Assembly: GCF_000935125.1 (NCBI RefSeq) | Contig: NZ_JRKI01000003.1 | Coordinates: 62,001 to 126,000 of the forward strand | Origin: Streptomyces natalensis ATCC 27448 | GTDB taxonomy: Bacteria; Actinomycetota; Actinomycetes; Streptomycetales; Streptomycetaceae | Reading direction: 5' to 3' | DNA: 64,000 nucleotides | Shown: positions 54,369 through 62,606 of the stretch, piece by piece | How positions within the stretch are numbered: the first letter of the stretch is position 1 | Layout: the number at the start of each line of letters is the position of its first letter | Position numbers and translations under genes: made by a program | The notes under the pieces: generated by a model | Seen by the model: only the letters and a program-made list of their open reading frames with translations | Told to the model about the DNA's origin: nothing | The model's database searches: none

Positions 54369-54507
54369 CGGGACCCGCCCGACGGCGCCGACACCCCAAC
54401 CGGAAACAGGAGCGATCTCTCACCGGGACGAGGTACCCGTTCCTGCACAGATATGTCGACAAGGCGCTACAGCGTGTTGCCGACATGTGACATTCTGCAG
54501 AAACCGC

Positions 54508-54533
54508 GTTTGCCGTGGCGCTGCCTCCGGTAT
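54508..54533 (+). promoter_or_regulatory. Candidate SigB/F-type promoter before the second sigma gene
   Basis: GTTTGC (54508-54513) and CGGTAT (54528-54533) are separated by 14 bases, close to the GTTT-N14-16-GGGTAT consensus. It is 70 bases before the start of the second sigma gene, suggesting that this gene is read by itself or by the SigF-like factor. Confidence 0.4.
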
Positions 54534-54602
54534 TCAGGTGGAGGCATCACTCCTCGGTCCGCCCGGCCCGAGGACACCGCAGCGACACCTCAAGGGGGTG
54601 GC

Positions 54603-55472
54603 ATGTCCGTAGAACTGGGCAGCTCGAAGGTGCTTCCCGCGATTCCCGCGCCCGCGCCGCACCTGCACGACCAGGCACCCGTCCAGGTGCCCGTCCAGGT
54701 GCCCGACGACGCCATCAACACCCGCACGCTCTCCCGCTCCCTGTTCCTGCGGCTGGCCACGCTCGACAAGGACTGCGCGGAGCGCACCTATGTCCGCGAC
54801 ACCCTCATCGAACTCAACCTCCCGCTCGTCCGTTACGCCGCGGCCCGCTTCCGCAGCCGCAACGAACCGATGGAGGACATCGTCCAGGTCGGCACCATCG
54901 GCCTGATCAAAGCCATCGACCGTTTCGATTGCGAACGCGGCGTGGAATTCCCGACGTTCGCGATGCCCACGGTCGTCGGCGAGATCAAGCGCTTCTTCCG
55001 CGACACCTCGTGGTCGGTACGGGTGCCGCGCCGCCTCCAGGAGCTGCGGCTGGCCCTCACCAAGGCCAGCGACGAGCTCTCCCAGAAGCTGGACCGTTCC
55101 CCGACCGTTCCCGAACTCGCCCTGTGCCTGGGCGTGTCGGAGGAAGACGTCGTCGACGGCCTCGCGGTCGGCAACGCCTACACCGCCTCCTCCCTCGACT
55201 CCCCCTCCCCCGAGGACGACGGCGGCGAGGGCTCCCTCGCGGACCGCCTCGGCTACGAGGACAGCGCGCTGGAGGGCGTGGAATACCGCGAGTCCCTCAA
55301 GCCCCTGCTGGCCAAACTCCCGCCCCGGGAGCGCCAGATCATCATGTTGCGCTTCTTCGCCAACATGACGCAGTCACAGATCGGCGAGGAGGTCGGCATC
55401 TCCCAGATGCACGTCTCCCGGCTGCTCACCCGCACTCTCGCGCAGCTGCGCGAAGGGCTCATCGCCGACTGA
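54603..55472 (+). CDS. sigN: SigN-like alternative sigma factor (SigB/F family)
   Basis: Sigma factor of 289 residues, paralog of the gene before it. Region 2 includes [40 protein letters not shown]; region 3 SPTVPELALCLGVSEEDVVD; region 4 PPRERQIIMLRFFANMTQSQ then [18 protein letters not shown]. The N-terminal 40 residues differ from its neighbour and contain QAPVQVPVQVPDD. ATG 54603 follows AAGGGGGTGG. It has its own promoter and a hairpin after the stop. The assignment to SigN rests on gene order. Confidence 0.83.
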   Translation: MSVELGSSKVLPAIPAPAPHLHDQAPVQVPVQVPDDAINTRTLSRSLFLRLATLDKDCAERTYVRDTLIELNLPLVRYAAARFRSRNEPMEDIVQVGTIGLIKAIDRFDCERGVEFPTFAMPTVVGEIKRFFRDTSWSVRVPRRLQELRLALTKASDELSQKLDRSPTVPELALCLGVSEEDVVDGLAVGNAYTASSLDSPSPEDDGGEGSLADRLGYEDSALEGVEYRESLKPLLAKLPPRERQIIMLRFFANMTQSQIGEEVGISQMHVSRLLTRTLAQLREGLIAD

Positions 55473-55479
55473 GGTCCGG

Positions 55480-55507
55480 TCCGCCGAGGGGTGCGCCGCT
55501 CGGCGGA
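55480..55507 (+). terminator. Terminator after the SigN-like gene
   Basis: TCCGCCGAG (55480-55488) and CTCGGCGGA (55499-55507) with a ten-base loop, eight bases after the stop. Confidence 0.7.
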
Positions 55508-55622
55508 CAGCGGAAGAGGGAGGCGTAGGGCCCGTCCCTCTCCCCTCTTTCTCCCACCCCTGTACTCCTGACGCATCGTCAGCAACACTGTCCCCCGGCT
55601 ACCGCTGGGAGGTACCCCCACG

Positions 55623-56384
55623 ATGCGACGGACGACGGCAGTTGGCCGCACCTCGGCGGCCGTGGTGTTCCTGGGCGTTCTGCTCGCCGGCTGCGGCAGC
55701 GCGCCGCCCAAGAGCTATGTCGCGCTGGGCGCGGCGGGCCCCGCCGACGGCCGGGCCCCGGTGAAGGCCGTACCGCCCCGCGACGGAATCGAGCTGACGC
55801 CCCTGGACGGCGACGGCACGCATTCCCCTTCCGGCCACCCCTCCCCGGGCGCCCCTTCCCGTACGGGCGGCGACGGCACGCCCCCCGGAGCCCCCACCGG
55901 AAGCCCTGGCGACGCAACCGCCCCATCCGCCAACTCCCCGGCGCCACCGGGAGCTTCCGCCACCCCTGGCGAACCCGGCGGCCACACCGGCCCCGGCAGC
56001 GGAGACGGACCCGGCCCCGGAGACGGCAGCACCACCCCTGGCCCGCCGTCCCCCACCCTGCCCACCGGCCCCGGTGCCCCCGCCGGCCTCCTCGTCGGCA
56101 GGCCGGATCTCGCCGACACCGACGTCCGCTGGTGCCAGAAGGTCACCCTCGGCTTCCTCAACACCGGTCAACACCCCGTGACCCAGGGCACCGTCACCTT
56201 CGGCACCCACATCATCGGCCCCCTCGGCATCGACTGGGCCACCCGCAACTCCACCCACGCGCTTCCCCTGCCTCTCGCCCCCGGCAAGCGGCAGACCGGC
56301 ACCTGGCGCGTGTGCGTGGACGCCTGGCGGGTGCCGCTCGGGATGCACCTCGACACCAGGGACGTGACCTTCGGGTGGAAGTGA
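55623..56384 (+). CDS. Lipoprotein with Pro/Gly/Thr-rich linker
   Basis: Exported lipoprotein of 253 residues. The signal ends in the lipobox LLAGC (Cys24), MRRTTAVGRTSAAVVFLGVL leading into it. A long low-complexity linker (about 45-150) made of Pro, Gly, Ser and Thr follows. A compact C-terminal domain, VRWCQKVTLGFLNTGQHPVT, GTHIIGPLGIDWATRNSTHA and TWRVCVDAWRVPLGMHLDTR, has two Cys residues that may pair. I do not recognise the domain. It stands alone between the sigma genes and a convergent patatin. Confidence 0.8.
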   Translation: MRRTTAVGRTSAAVVFLGVLLAGCGSAPPKSYVALGAAGPADGRAPVKAVPPRDGIELTPLDGDGTHSPSGHPSPGAPSRTGGDGTPPGAPTGSPGDATAPSANSPAPPGASATPGEPGGHTGPGSGDGPGPGDGSTTPGPPSPTLPTGPGAPAGLLVGRPDLADTDVRWCQKVTLGFLNTGQHPVTQGTVTFGTHIIGPLGIDWATRNSTHALPLPLAPGKRQTGTWRVCVDAWRVPLGMHLDTRDVTFGWK

Positions 56385-56444
56385 CGCGGCCGGGGCAGGC
56401 CCGTACGCCGGTCAACACCCCTGCGGGGACTGGGCGGCCGTGGA

Positions 56445-57272
56445 TCATTCCTGCCAGGTGGCCCGGACCTGTTCGGCGAGTGCGCCACCTTGCCGGAGCC
56501 CGGCCCGGTAGGACGGCTGCCAGGCCGCCCGGTCGTGCAGATCGGGCCCGAAGGCCCGTACCGTCTCCTCATCGGGCGCGATCGTCACCACCGCGTCCGC
56601 ACCGGCCGCGGCGAGCTCCCGCGCCAGCGGCTCGCGGGGGAAGAGATGCGCCAGCGGCTCGACGACGACCAGCGCGCGGGCGCCCGCGGCGAGATCGGCG
56701 TTGGTCCCGGACCGCAGGCCGCCGTCCATGTACCGGCGGCCGTTTACGGTGACGGGCGGGTAGATGCCCGGGAAGGCCGTGCTCGCCGCCACTGCGGAGG
56801 GCAGCGGGACGCCACTGGCGCGGTCGAAGACCTCCGGCTCGCCCGTCGCGACGTCCACCGCGGTGATGAGCAGCTTGCGGTCCGGCCAGCGGTCCGCGCC
56901 GGTGACGGCTTCCATACGGGCGAGATGGGCCTGCTCGGGCCCCGTCTCGGCGGTCAGCGCGAGCCTGCCCACGCGGCGTCGCACCTCGGCGGGGTTGGCC
57001 CCTGCCGCGCCGAGCACTGCGAACACCTCGCCCAGCCGGCGGCCGTCCACCAGGGGCGGGACGCCGGTCCGCCGGGGGACGGCGAGCCGGTCGGGGTCCT
57101 GCCCGGTGGCCAGCAACGCGCCGACGATCGCTCCCGCCGAGGTACCGACGGTCAGATCCGCCTCGGCAAGATCCACGCCGTTCCCGCGCAGCCCGCCGAC
57201 GAGGCCGGCCATCCAGGCCGTCCCGACCACTCCTCCGGCGCCGAGCACCACCGCACGTGTGCATACCGCCAT
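56445..57272 (-). CDS. Patatin-like phospholipase
   Basis: Serine lipase/acylhydrolase of 275 residues. Oxyanion hole GAGGVVGTAW, nucleophile Ser45 in TVGTSAGAIVGA, and the dyad Asp183 in RRYMDGGLRSGTN are all present, so the protein should be active. The ATG at 57272 follows GAGGGGGAG; a longer frame to 57296 is less likely. No signal peptide. Single gene, converging on the lipoprotein gene. Confidence 0.93.
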   Translation of the reverse strand: MAVCTRAVVLGAGGVVGTAWMAGLVGGLRGNGVDLAEADLTVGTSAGAIVGALLATGQDPDRLAVPRRTGVPPLVDGRRLGEVFAVLGAAGANPAEVRRRVGRLALTAETGPEQAHLARMEAVTGADRWPDRKLLITAVDVATGEPEVFDRASGVPLPSAVAASTAFPGIYPPVTVNGRRYMDGGLRSGTNADLAAGARALVVVEPLAHLFPREPLARELAAAGADAVVTIAPDEETVRAFGPDLHDRAAWQPSYRAGLRQGGALAEQVRATWQE

Positions 57273-57329
57273 CGCTCCCCCTCGTCCGACCGGCATGGGC
57301 GCCGAGGCTATACCCCGCGGGGCTTCGGC

Positions 57330-57971
57330 CTATCGGCCCGCCCCCTTCGGCCCCCGCATGCCGAGCCCGCCGAGCCCGCCGAGCAGGGAGTCGGTGAGGC
57401 GATCGGCCGTCGCATGGTCGAGGGGGGCGTGCCCGAGGAGGAAGCGGTACCAGAACAAGCCGTAGAACTGATCCACCATCAGGTCGAGGTCGGTGTTCGC
57501 GGGCAGTTCGCCGCGTTCGACGCCGCGGGCGGCGACTTCCCGTACGGCCGCGCGGCGGGCGGCGGTGAAGGTGCGCAGCATCTCTGTGAGGTGCGGGTCG
57601 CGCGCCGCCTCGCGTACGAGGGTGCGTAGGGCCGGGCCGGTGGGGGTGTGCCGGGCGGCGTCGAAGGTGGCGGCGATGAGGGTGCGCAGGTCGTCGCGGA
57701 GCGAGCCGGTGTCCGGTGCGGGCACGTCATGGTCCGCGCGGTCGTGGAGGGCGTCCAGGAGGACGGCGCCCTTGGAGGGCCACCAGCGGTAGAGGGTCTG
57801 TTTGCCGACGCCGGCTTCGCGGGCGATGGCGTCGATGGTGATGGGAGCCCCCTCGGAGGCGGCCAGCAGCCGCATGGCGGCGTCCAGGATCGCCCGGTGG
57901 GCCGCCTCGTTACGGCGACGCCCGGTGTGCGGGCGCTCCCCTCGGGAGGGGGGCTGCGCTGCTGCGTTCAT
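57330..57971 (-). CDS. TetR-family regulator of the adjacent SDR gene
   Basis: Repressor of 213 residues from ATG 57971. The helix-turn-helix reads AAHRAILDAAMRLLAASEGA, PITIDAIAREAGVGKQTLYR, WWPSKGAVLLDAL; the C-terminal part is TetR_C-like. The Arg-rich N-terminal tail precedes it. It diverges from the SDR gene (58157); between them two copies of CGAGAC-N5-GTCTCG make a clear operator. It therefore most likely represses both itself and the SDR gene. The ligand is unknown. Confidence 0.92.
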   Translation of the reverse strand: MNAAAQPPSRGERPHTGRRRNEAAHRAILDAAMRLLAASEGAPITIDAIAREAGVGKQTLYRWWPSKGAVLLDALHDRADHDVPAPDTGSLRDDLRTLIAATFDAARHTPTGPALRTLVREAARDPHLTEMLRTFTAARRAAVREVAARGVERGELPANTDLDLMVDQFYGLFWYRFLLGHAPLDHATADRLTDSLLGGLGGLGMRGPKGAGR

Positions 57972-58051
57972 ACCGTCCGGCTCTCCGTTCGTCCCGCGTC
58001 TCGTCCCCGCATCCCCACATCCGCTCCCTCTCGCCCCCATCTCACTCTTGA

Positions 58052-58098
58052 CGAGACTAACGGTCTCGGCAACACTCTTGTCGAGACCGGCAGTCTCG
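58052..58098. promoter_or_regulatory. Twin TetR operators, CGAGAC-N5-GTCTCG
   Basis: Site 1, 58052-58068, CGAGAC TAACG GTCTCG. Site 2, 58082-58098, CGAGAC CGGCA GTCTCG. The centres are 30 bases apart, close to three helical turns. The pair is nested in a larger inverted repeat, CTTGACGAGACT (58047-58058) and AGTCTCGTCAAG (58092-58103). It lies between the divergent TetR and SDR genes. Confidence 0.8.
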
Positions 58099-58156
58099 TC
58101 AAGGCTGCCGAGCCCCCTCACCCGGGGGCGCCACGGGGACGAAAGGACGCACCACC

Positions 58157-58909
58157 ATGACCGCTTCACCTGCCGCAACGCCCGCCTTCGCCGGACAGCA
58201 CGTCGTCGTGATGGGCGGCAGCTCCGGCATCGGCGAGGCCGCAGCGGCGGCGTTCGCCGCCGATGGCGCCGAGGTCACCATCACCGGCCGCAGCCTGGAC
58301 CGGCTGACCGCAGCGGCCGCCCGTATCGGCGGCAAGACCGTCGGCCACCGCATGGATGCCGCGGACCAGATCGACATCGACGCGTTCTTCGCACAGTCGG
58401 GCCCGATCGACCACCTGGTGCTCGCCGTCAGCGGCGCGGCGGGCAGCGGCCCCTTCGCCGAGCTCGACCTGGCGGCGCTCGCGGCCGGATTCGACGGCAA
58501 GTTCTGGCCGCAGGTGCGCATCCTGAAATCCGCACTGCCCCATATGCGCGCGGACGGCTCGGTGACCCTGATCACCGCCGCCTCCGCCCGCGCCGCCTTC
58601 CCCGGCAGCGCGGGCCTGGCCGCCATCAACGGCGCGCTCCAGGCGATGGTCCCCCCGCTGGCGGTCGAGCTGGCCCCGCTGCGGATCAACGCAGTCTCGC
58701 CCGGCGTCATCGACACCCCGTGGTGGGACGCCGTCCCGGCAGACCAGCGCAAGGCGCTGTTCGACGGCCTCGCCGCCACCACCCCGGCAGGCCGCGTCGG
58801 CCGCCCCGACGACGTCGCCCGCGCCATCCACATGGTGGCCGCCAACGGCTTCATGACGGGCGTGATCCTCGACTGCACCGGCGGCGCCCATCTCGCCACC
58901 GGGCGCTGA
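58157..58909 (+). CDS. SDR-fold protein lacking the usual Tyr-Lys pair
   Basis: Short-chain dehydrogenase/reductase fold, 250 residues. The nucleotide motif is GGSSGIGEAAAAAFAADGAE, followed by the Asp of MDAADQIDIDAFF. However, where the catalytic YxxxK should be (13 and 17 residues after the Ser of ITAAS) the sequence is AFPGSAGLAAINGALQA, with Ala at both positions. So it is an atypical member that may not act as a standard reductase. ATG 58157 follows AAAGGA. It diverges from its TetR regulator. Confidence 0.88.
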   Translation: MTASPAATPAFAGQHVVVMGGSSGIGEAAAAAFAADGAEVTITGRSLDRLTAAAARIGGKTVGHRMDAADQIDIDAFFAQSGPIDHLVLAVSGAAGSGPFAELDLAALAAGFDGKFWPQVRILKSALPHMRADGSVTLITAASARAAFPGSAGLAAINGALQAMVPPLAVELAPLRINAVSPGVIDTPWWDAVPADQRKALFDGLAATTPAGRVGRPDDVARAIHMVAANGFMTGVILDCTGGAHLATGR

Positions 58910-58930
58910 CCCCCACTCCGCGCCTGCGAG

Positions 58931-58970
58931 CTAGGGCCTGTCCGACCCTGACCCATCGGACAGGCCCTAG
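58931..58970. terminator. Bidirectional terminator, 15-bp perfect stem
   Basis: CTAGGGCCTGTCCGA (58931-58945) and TCGGACAGGCCCTAG (58956-58970), ten-base loop. It lies between the SDR gene and the convergent glycosyltransferase gene, whose stop codon it includes. A similar half, CTAGGGCCTGCCCGA, recurs at 59881-59895. Confidence 0.85.
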
Positions 58971-59842
58971 ATGACGGGCGGACGGCCCAACCGGCTCATG
59001 CGCCACACGGTGCGCCACCGCATGGGGCGGCGCGGCGGGCACGGCGTCCGCACGCCTTCGGTGAAGCCGGCGAACCAGGCCCGCAGGCCGGCCGGTTGGC
59101 GGGTGCGCGCGAGGGTTATCGCCGTCCATACGGCCAGGTAGAGGGGGATGAGGGGGGCGGGGAGGTGCCGTTTGGCGAGCCAGACGCGGTTTCGGGCCAC
59201 CATGCGGTGGTACACCGCGTGCCGGGTCGGTGAGGTCCACGGGTGCTGGAGCACCAACTCGGGCTCGTAGAGCACCTTCCAGCCCTCGTCCAGGGCCCGC
59301 CAGGCCAGGTCGGTCTCCTCATGGGCGTAGAAGAACGGCTCGGGCCAGCCGCCGGTCTCGTCCAGCATCCGCATGGACAGGCCGTGGCCACCGCCGAGGA
59401 ACGTCGTCACATAGCCGCGGCGCAGGGGGTCCTTGGCACGCAGGCGGGGGACGTGGCGGCGCTGGGTGCGACCGCGTTCGTCGGCGATGCGGAAGCTGAC
59501 GATGCCCAGCCGCTCGTCCGCCTCGTACAGCTCCACGAGCCGGGTGAGGACATCCGGGCTGATCAGCAGCCCGTCATCGTCCAGGTCCACGACCACGTCG
59601 ACGTCCCCGAACTCCCGGAGTCTGTCCAGGGCGGCGTTCCGGCCGCCGGCGATGCCCAGGTTCTCCGGCAGTTCCAGGCCGGTCACCCCGTCGGGAAGGG
59701 GTGGCAGGGGCGAGCCGTTGCCGACGACCACCACCCGCGCCGCGGGCGTGTCCTGCTTGGCCACCGAGTCGAGCAGGTCGGCCAGTTCGGCGGGCCGTGA
59801 GCCCATGGTCAGGATGGCGACGCCAACGCGCGGGTGACGCAC
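58967..59842 (-). CDS. Family 2 glycosyltransferase
   Basis: Sugar transferase of 291 residues with a GT-A fold. The N-terminus VGVAILTMGSRPAELADLL is the beta-alpha start; VVVVGNGSPLPPLPDGV, GLELPENLGIAGGRNAALDR and the DxD motif DVVVDLDDDGLLISPD bind the nucleotide-sugar; EETDLAWRALDEGWKVLYEP is the acceptor-side motif. GTG 59842 has GGAG upstream. It has no membrane span. No polysaccharide gene is adjacent; the acceptor is unknown. Confidence 0.9.
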   Translation of the reverse strand: MRHPRVGVAILTMGSRPAELADLLDSVAKQDTPAARVVVVGNGSPLPPLPDGVTGLELPENLGIAGGRNAALDRLREFGDVDVVVDLDDDGLLISPDVLTRLVELYEADERLGIVSFRIADERGRTQRRHVPRLRAKDPLRRGYVTTFLGGGHGLSMRMLDETGGWPEPFFYAHEETDLAWRALDEGWKVLYEPELVLQHPWTSPTRHAVYHRMVARNRVWLAKRHLPAPLIPLYLAVWTAITLARTRQPAGLRAWFAGFTEGVRTPCPPRRPMRWRTVWRMSRLGRPPVI

Positions 59843-60005
59843 GGATGAACTCCGTCCCTCGGGTGCGGTTGCCAGTGATGCTAGGGCCTGCCCGACGGGT
59901 CGGCGCCCTCCTGCCGGATTTCCCCCCGATGGCCGATGAGTTCCGCCCGCCGCGCCGGTCAGTACTCCTACAGAACCGACCGCGGATGCGCAGGAGGACG
60001 ACACC

Positions 60006-60479
60006 ATGCCCCAGATCACCCCCAACCTCTGGTTCGACACCCAGAGCGTGGAGGCCGCCGAGTTCTACTGCTCGGTGTTCCCGAACTCCAGGATCCGGAA
60101 TATCTCGTACTACACGGAGGCCGGTCCGCGCCCCGCCGGTACCGTCCTGACCGTCGATTTCGTGCTCGACGGCAAGGAATTCACCGCGATCAACGGCGGC
60201 CCCCAGTTCACCTTCGACGAGGCGGTCTCGTTCCTGATCACCTGCGGCGACCAGGAAGAGATCGACTACTACTGGACCAAGCTCTCCGAAGGCGGCGAAG
60301 AGGGCCCGTGCGGCTGGGTGAAGGACAGGTTCGGCCTGTCCTGGCAGGTCGTCCCCACCGGGATGGCCGAGCTGATGAGCGACCCCGACCAGAGCCGCGC
60401 CACCCGCGCCATGCAGGCCATGCTCGGCATGAAGAAGATCGACATGGCGGCCCTCCAGGCGGCGGCCGACCAGGGCTGA
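60006..60479 (+). CDS. PhnB-like VOC-fold protein
   Basis: Protein of 157 residues of the vicinal-oxygen-chelate fold, PhnB / 3-demethylubiquinone-methyltransferase-like branch. Features: LWFDTQSVEAAEFYCSVFPN, DFVLDGKEFTAINGGPQFTF, ISFLITC-like VSFLITCGDQEEIDYYWTKL, and CGWVKDRFGLSWQVVP. ATG 60006 follows GGAGG. The substrate is unknown. It converges on the AraC-type gene over a hairpin. Confidence 0.9.
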   Translation: MPQITPNLWFDTQSVEAAEFYCSVFPNSRIRNISYYTEAGPRPAGTVLTVDFVLDGKEFTAINGGPQFTFDEAVSFLITCGDQEEIDYYWTKLSEGGEEGPCGWVKDRFGLSWQVVPTGMAELMSDPDQSRATRAMQAMLGMKKIDMAALQAAADQG

Positions 60480-60493
60480 CGGCGACGGCATCC

Positions 60494-60520
60494 GGGGCCG
60501 GCCTGCCGAAAGCCGGCCCC
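60494..60520. terminator. Bidirectional terminator between PhnB-like and AraC genes
   Basis: GGGGCCGGC (60494-60502) and GCCGGCCCC (60512-60520) with a nine-base loop. Confidence 0.8.
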
Positions 60521-60535
60521 GCAGGCGCGCCGTTC

Positions 60536-61405
60536 TCAACCGGCCGTGGTCCGCTCCACCGGAATCCACAGCCGCGCCTGCGCCTGCTTGCCGTCCTCCG
60601 TCGGCCGGACCCACAGGATCTCGGGGCCCGGCCGGCTCCGGTACGGGTTGGACGGGAACCACTGCGCGTACACGTCCCCCCACAGGTGCTGAAGCGCCTG
60701 CGGATACGGTCCGGTGTTCTCGAAGACGGCCCAGGTCCCCGCCGGCACGTGCAGTTCGTCGAGCCCCTCCGGCGCTGCCGCACTCGTCACCACCGCGTGG
60801 TAGTAGTCGAGTTCGGTGCCCTCCTCCATGCTCGCGTCGAGCCGTACGACCGCCGAGACGATCCCGTCCGGCTCCTGGTCGGACAGGGCGGCGATGCGCG
60901 CTACGGTCTCCTTCCCGATGCTCTTGACGTGGGCGACGATCGCCGGGTTCTCCCCGTTGTGCACGAGCGGTACGCGGGCCTTCTTCCCCACGACCCGGAA
61001 CGCGTCCTTCTCCACAATCCGGTACGACATGCTGCTGCTCCCCTCGACGACGAGTCGGAAGGACATCCGGGGCTGGGACTGCAACACCGCGCCGCTCCGC
61101 CGGGCCGCGCCGGGCCCGACGCCGTGCATCGCGCGGAACGCCCGCGCGAACGCCTCCCCCGAGCCGTAGCCGTAGCGCACCGCGACATCGAGCAACGTCC
61201 GCTCCCCGGCGAGCACTTCGGCCCCCGCGAGGGTCAGCCGCCGACGGCGGACGTAGTCCGACAGCGGCATCCCCGCCAGCGCGGAGAACAGCCGCCGGAA
61301 GTGGTACTCCGACGTCACCGCGATCCTGGCCAGTTCTCCGGCGTCGATCCGTCCGTCGAGGCGCTCCTCGATGTACTCCATCGCCTCGTTCAGCCGCTCC
61401 AGCAC
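60536..61405 (-). CDS. AraC-family regulator with GyrI-like ligand domain
   Basis: Regulator of 289 residues. Two N-terminal helix-turn-helices: IDAGELARIAVTSEYHFRRL then FSALAGMPLSDYVRRRRL and LLDVAVRYGYGSGEAFARAF. The C-terminal GyrI-like domain (about 125-289) includes YRIVEKDAFRVVGKKARVPL and VPAGTWAVFENTGPYPQALQ, used to sense small molecules in multidrug regulators such as Rob/BmrR relatives. GTG 61405 follows GAAGGAG. It converges on the PhnB-like gene and has no divergent partner. Confidence 0.92.
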   Translation of the reverse strand: MLERLNEAMEYIEERLDGRIDAGELARIAVTSEYHFRRLFSALAGMPLSDYVRRRRLTLAGAEVLAGERTLLDVAVRYGYGSGEAFARAFRAMHGVGPGAARRSGAVLQSQPRMSFRLVVEGSSSMSYRIVEKDAFRVVGKKARVPLVHNGENPAIVAHVKSIGKETVARIAALSDQEPDGIVSAVVRLDASMEEGTELDYYHAVVTSAAAPEGLDELHVPAGTWAVFENTGPYPQALQHLWGDVYAQWFPSNPYRSRPGPEILWVRPTEDGKQAQARLWIPVERTTAG

Positions 61406-61531
61406 CCGGACTCCTTCCCTTTCGCTGCCTTACTTTAGGAACGGGCGGCCGTGTCGGACCCGACATCCGGTGCCCGCTGAAGTCGGGTACGCCGAGGTCA
61501 GGGGCAGGGCCAGGGCCGAGGGCAAGAGTGC

Positions 61532-61557
61532 GGCCCGCCGTCCGATGACGGCGGGCC
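61532..61557 (-). terminator. Terminator of the 73-residue membrane protein gene
   Basis: GGCCCGCCGTC (61532-61542) and GACGGCGGGCC (61547-61557) with a CGAT tetraloop, about 50 bases beyond the stop on the minus strand. Confidence 0.8.
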
Positions 61558-61604
61558 GGAAGTTCCGTACGGGGTCGGGCGGCGCCCTCCAGGGGCGCGA
61601 CGGC

Positions 61605-61826
61605 CTACTTCAGCGCCAGCCAAGCCGCTCCCGCCACCACCAGGACCGCGACGATCACGCCGACGATGACGCCCACGCGCGCCCCGCCGCCGCTCTGGGG
61701 CGCCGCTGCGCGGCGGCCTTCGGGGCTCGGAGGGGCGGTGCCCTCGTCCACGAAGGCGCGGAACATCTGGGTGCTGCCCGCCGGGTCGTAGTTGCCGCCG
61801 GCCTGGTTCTGAGGGTTGGTCGCCAT
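61605..61826 (-). CDS. Small tail-anchored membrane protein
   Basis: Protein of 73 residues, ATG 61826. A polar N-terminus (MATNPQNQAGGNYDPAGSTQ then MFRAFVDEGTAPPSPEGRRA) is followed by one C-terminal membrane span (VGVIVGVIVAVLVVAGAAWL) and ends ALK. The DNA-side composition is ordinary. I do not recognise a family, though the layout recurs among small Streptomyces proteins. It has its own terminator. Confidence 0.75.
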   Translation of the reverse strand: MATNPQNQAGGNYDPAGSTQMFRAFVDEGTAPPSPEGRRAAAPQSGGGARVGVIVGVIVAVLVVAGAAWLALK

Positions 61827-61985
61827 GGTGAAGGACCCTAGCGAACTGCGGGTCCGAGGGGCACCCCTGGGGAGCGCACCCACATGACCTGCACTTTTGC
61901 GCCACGGGGCACGGGTACCGACCACAACCGGCCGGGACTTTTGGCGGGCTTTACCCGGCTTTACCCGAGGGCGCCTGCAACTCGT

Positions 61986-62036
61986 TTGCCTTCAGCAACC
62001 AACATAATCTATGGTTACATGGTTGCCTCAAGCAAC
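61986..62036. promoter_or_regulatory. Promoter with two MarR operators before the MarR-MFS operon
   Basis: TTGC-CTTCA-GCAA (61986-61998) and GTTGC-CTCAA-GCAAC (62022-62036) are two inverted repeats of one type, 36 bases apart. Between them TTGCCT (61986) and TATGGT (62009) form a promoter with a 17-base spacer. A repressor on both sites would cover it. Confidence 0.6.
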
Positions 62037-62103
62037 GAAGATCCCCGACAGGGATCGACGAAGGACGCCATACAACACAACGTGACGACGCATGGAGGAG
62101 TCC

Positions 62104-62586
62104 GTGGCCACTCGGAGTCATTACGAGGAGCTGGCCCGGCAACTCAGCGCCATCGGCGCCGTCAAGCGCGAAATGGGCCGCCTCCTGCCCCAGGACTGCC
62201 CGCCCGCCTCGGCCGGCCTGCTCACCCTTCTCGAGCGGCACGGCGAGATGCGGATGAGCCAGCTCGCGGAGCTGCTGGCCATCGACATGTCGGTGACCAG
62301 CCGGCATGTCGCGCACGTCTGCGAACGCGGCTGGGTCGAGCGCAAGCCCGACCCGGCCGACAAGCGGTCGCGGCTGCTGTGCCTGACCCCGAGCGGCACG
62401 GAGCTCCTCGCGGAGCTCTCCGAGCGCTACACCCAGACCCTCGCCCGGTATCTGGACGACTGGACCGACACCGACGTCGGACACCTCGTCGACCTGCTCG
62501 CCAGGCTCCGTACGAGCTTCGGCGACTGCCGCAGCCGGGCCCCGCACGATCCCTGCACCACCCCCGCCCGTACACCCGCGGGCTGA
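62104..62586 (+). CDS. MarR-family transcriptional regulator
   Basis: Regulator of about 160 residues. The winged helix is LLTLLERHGEMRMSQLAELL, AIDMSVTSRHVAHVCERGWV, and the wing ERKPDPADKRSRLLCLTPSG. GTG 62104 follows GGAGGAG; an ATG at 62092 overlaps that site and is less likely. It starts an operon with the MFS gene 20 bases downstream; the two inverted repeats upstream are its probable targets. Confidence 0.92.
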   Translation: MATRSHYEELARQLSAIGAVKREMGRLLPQDCPPASAGLLTLLERHGEMRMSQLAELLAIDMSVTSRHVAHVCERGWVERKPDPADKRSRLLCLTPSGTELLAELSERYTQTLARYLDDWTDTDVGHLVDLLARLRTSFGDCRSRAPHDPCTTPARTPAG

Positions 62587-62606
62587 CAAGGAACCAAAGG
62601 AACCAC

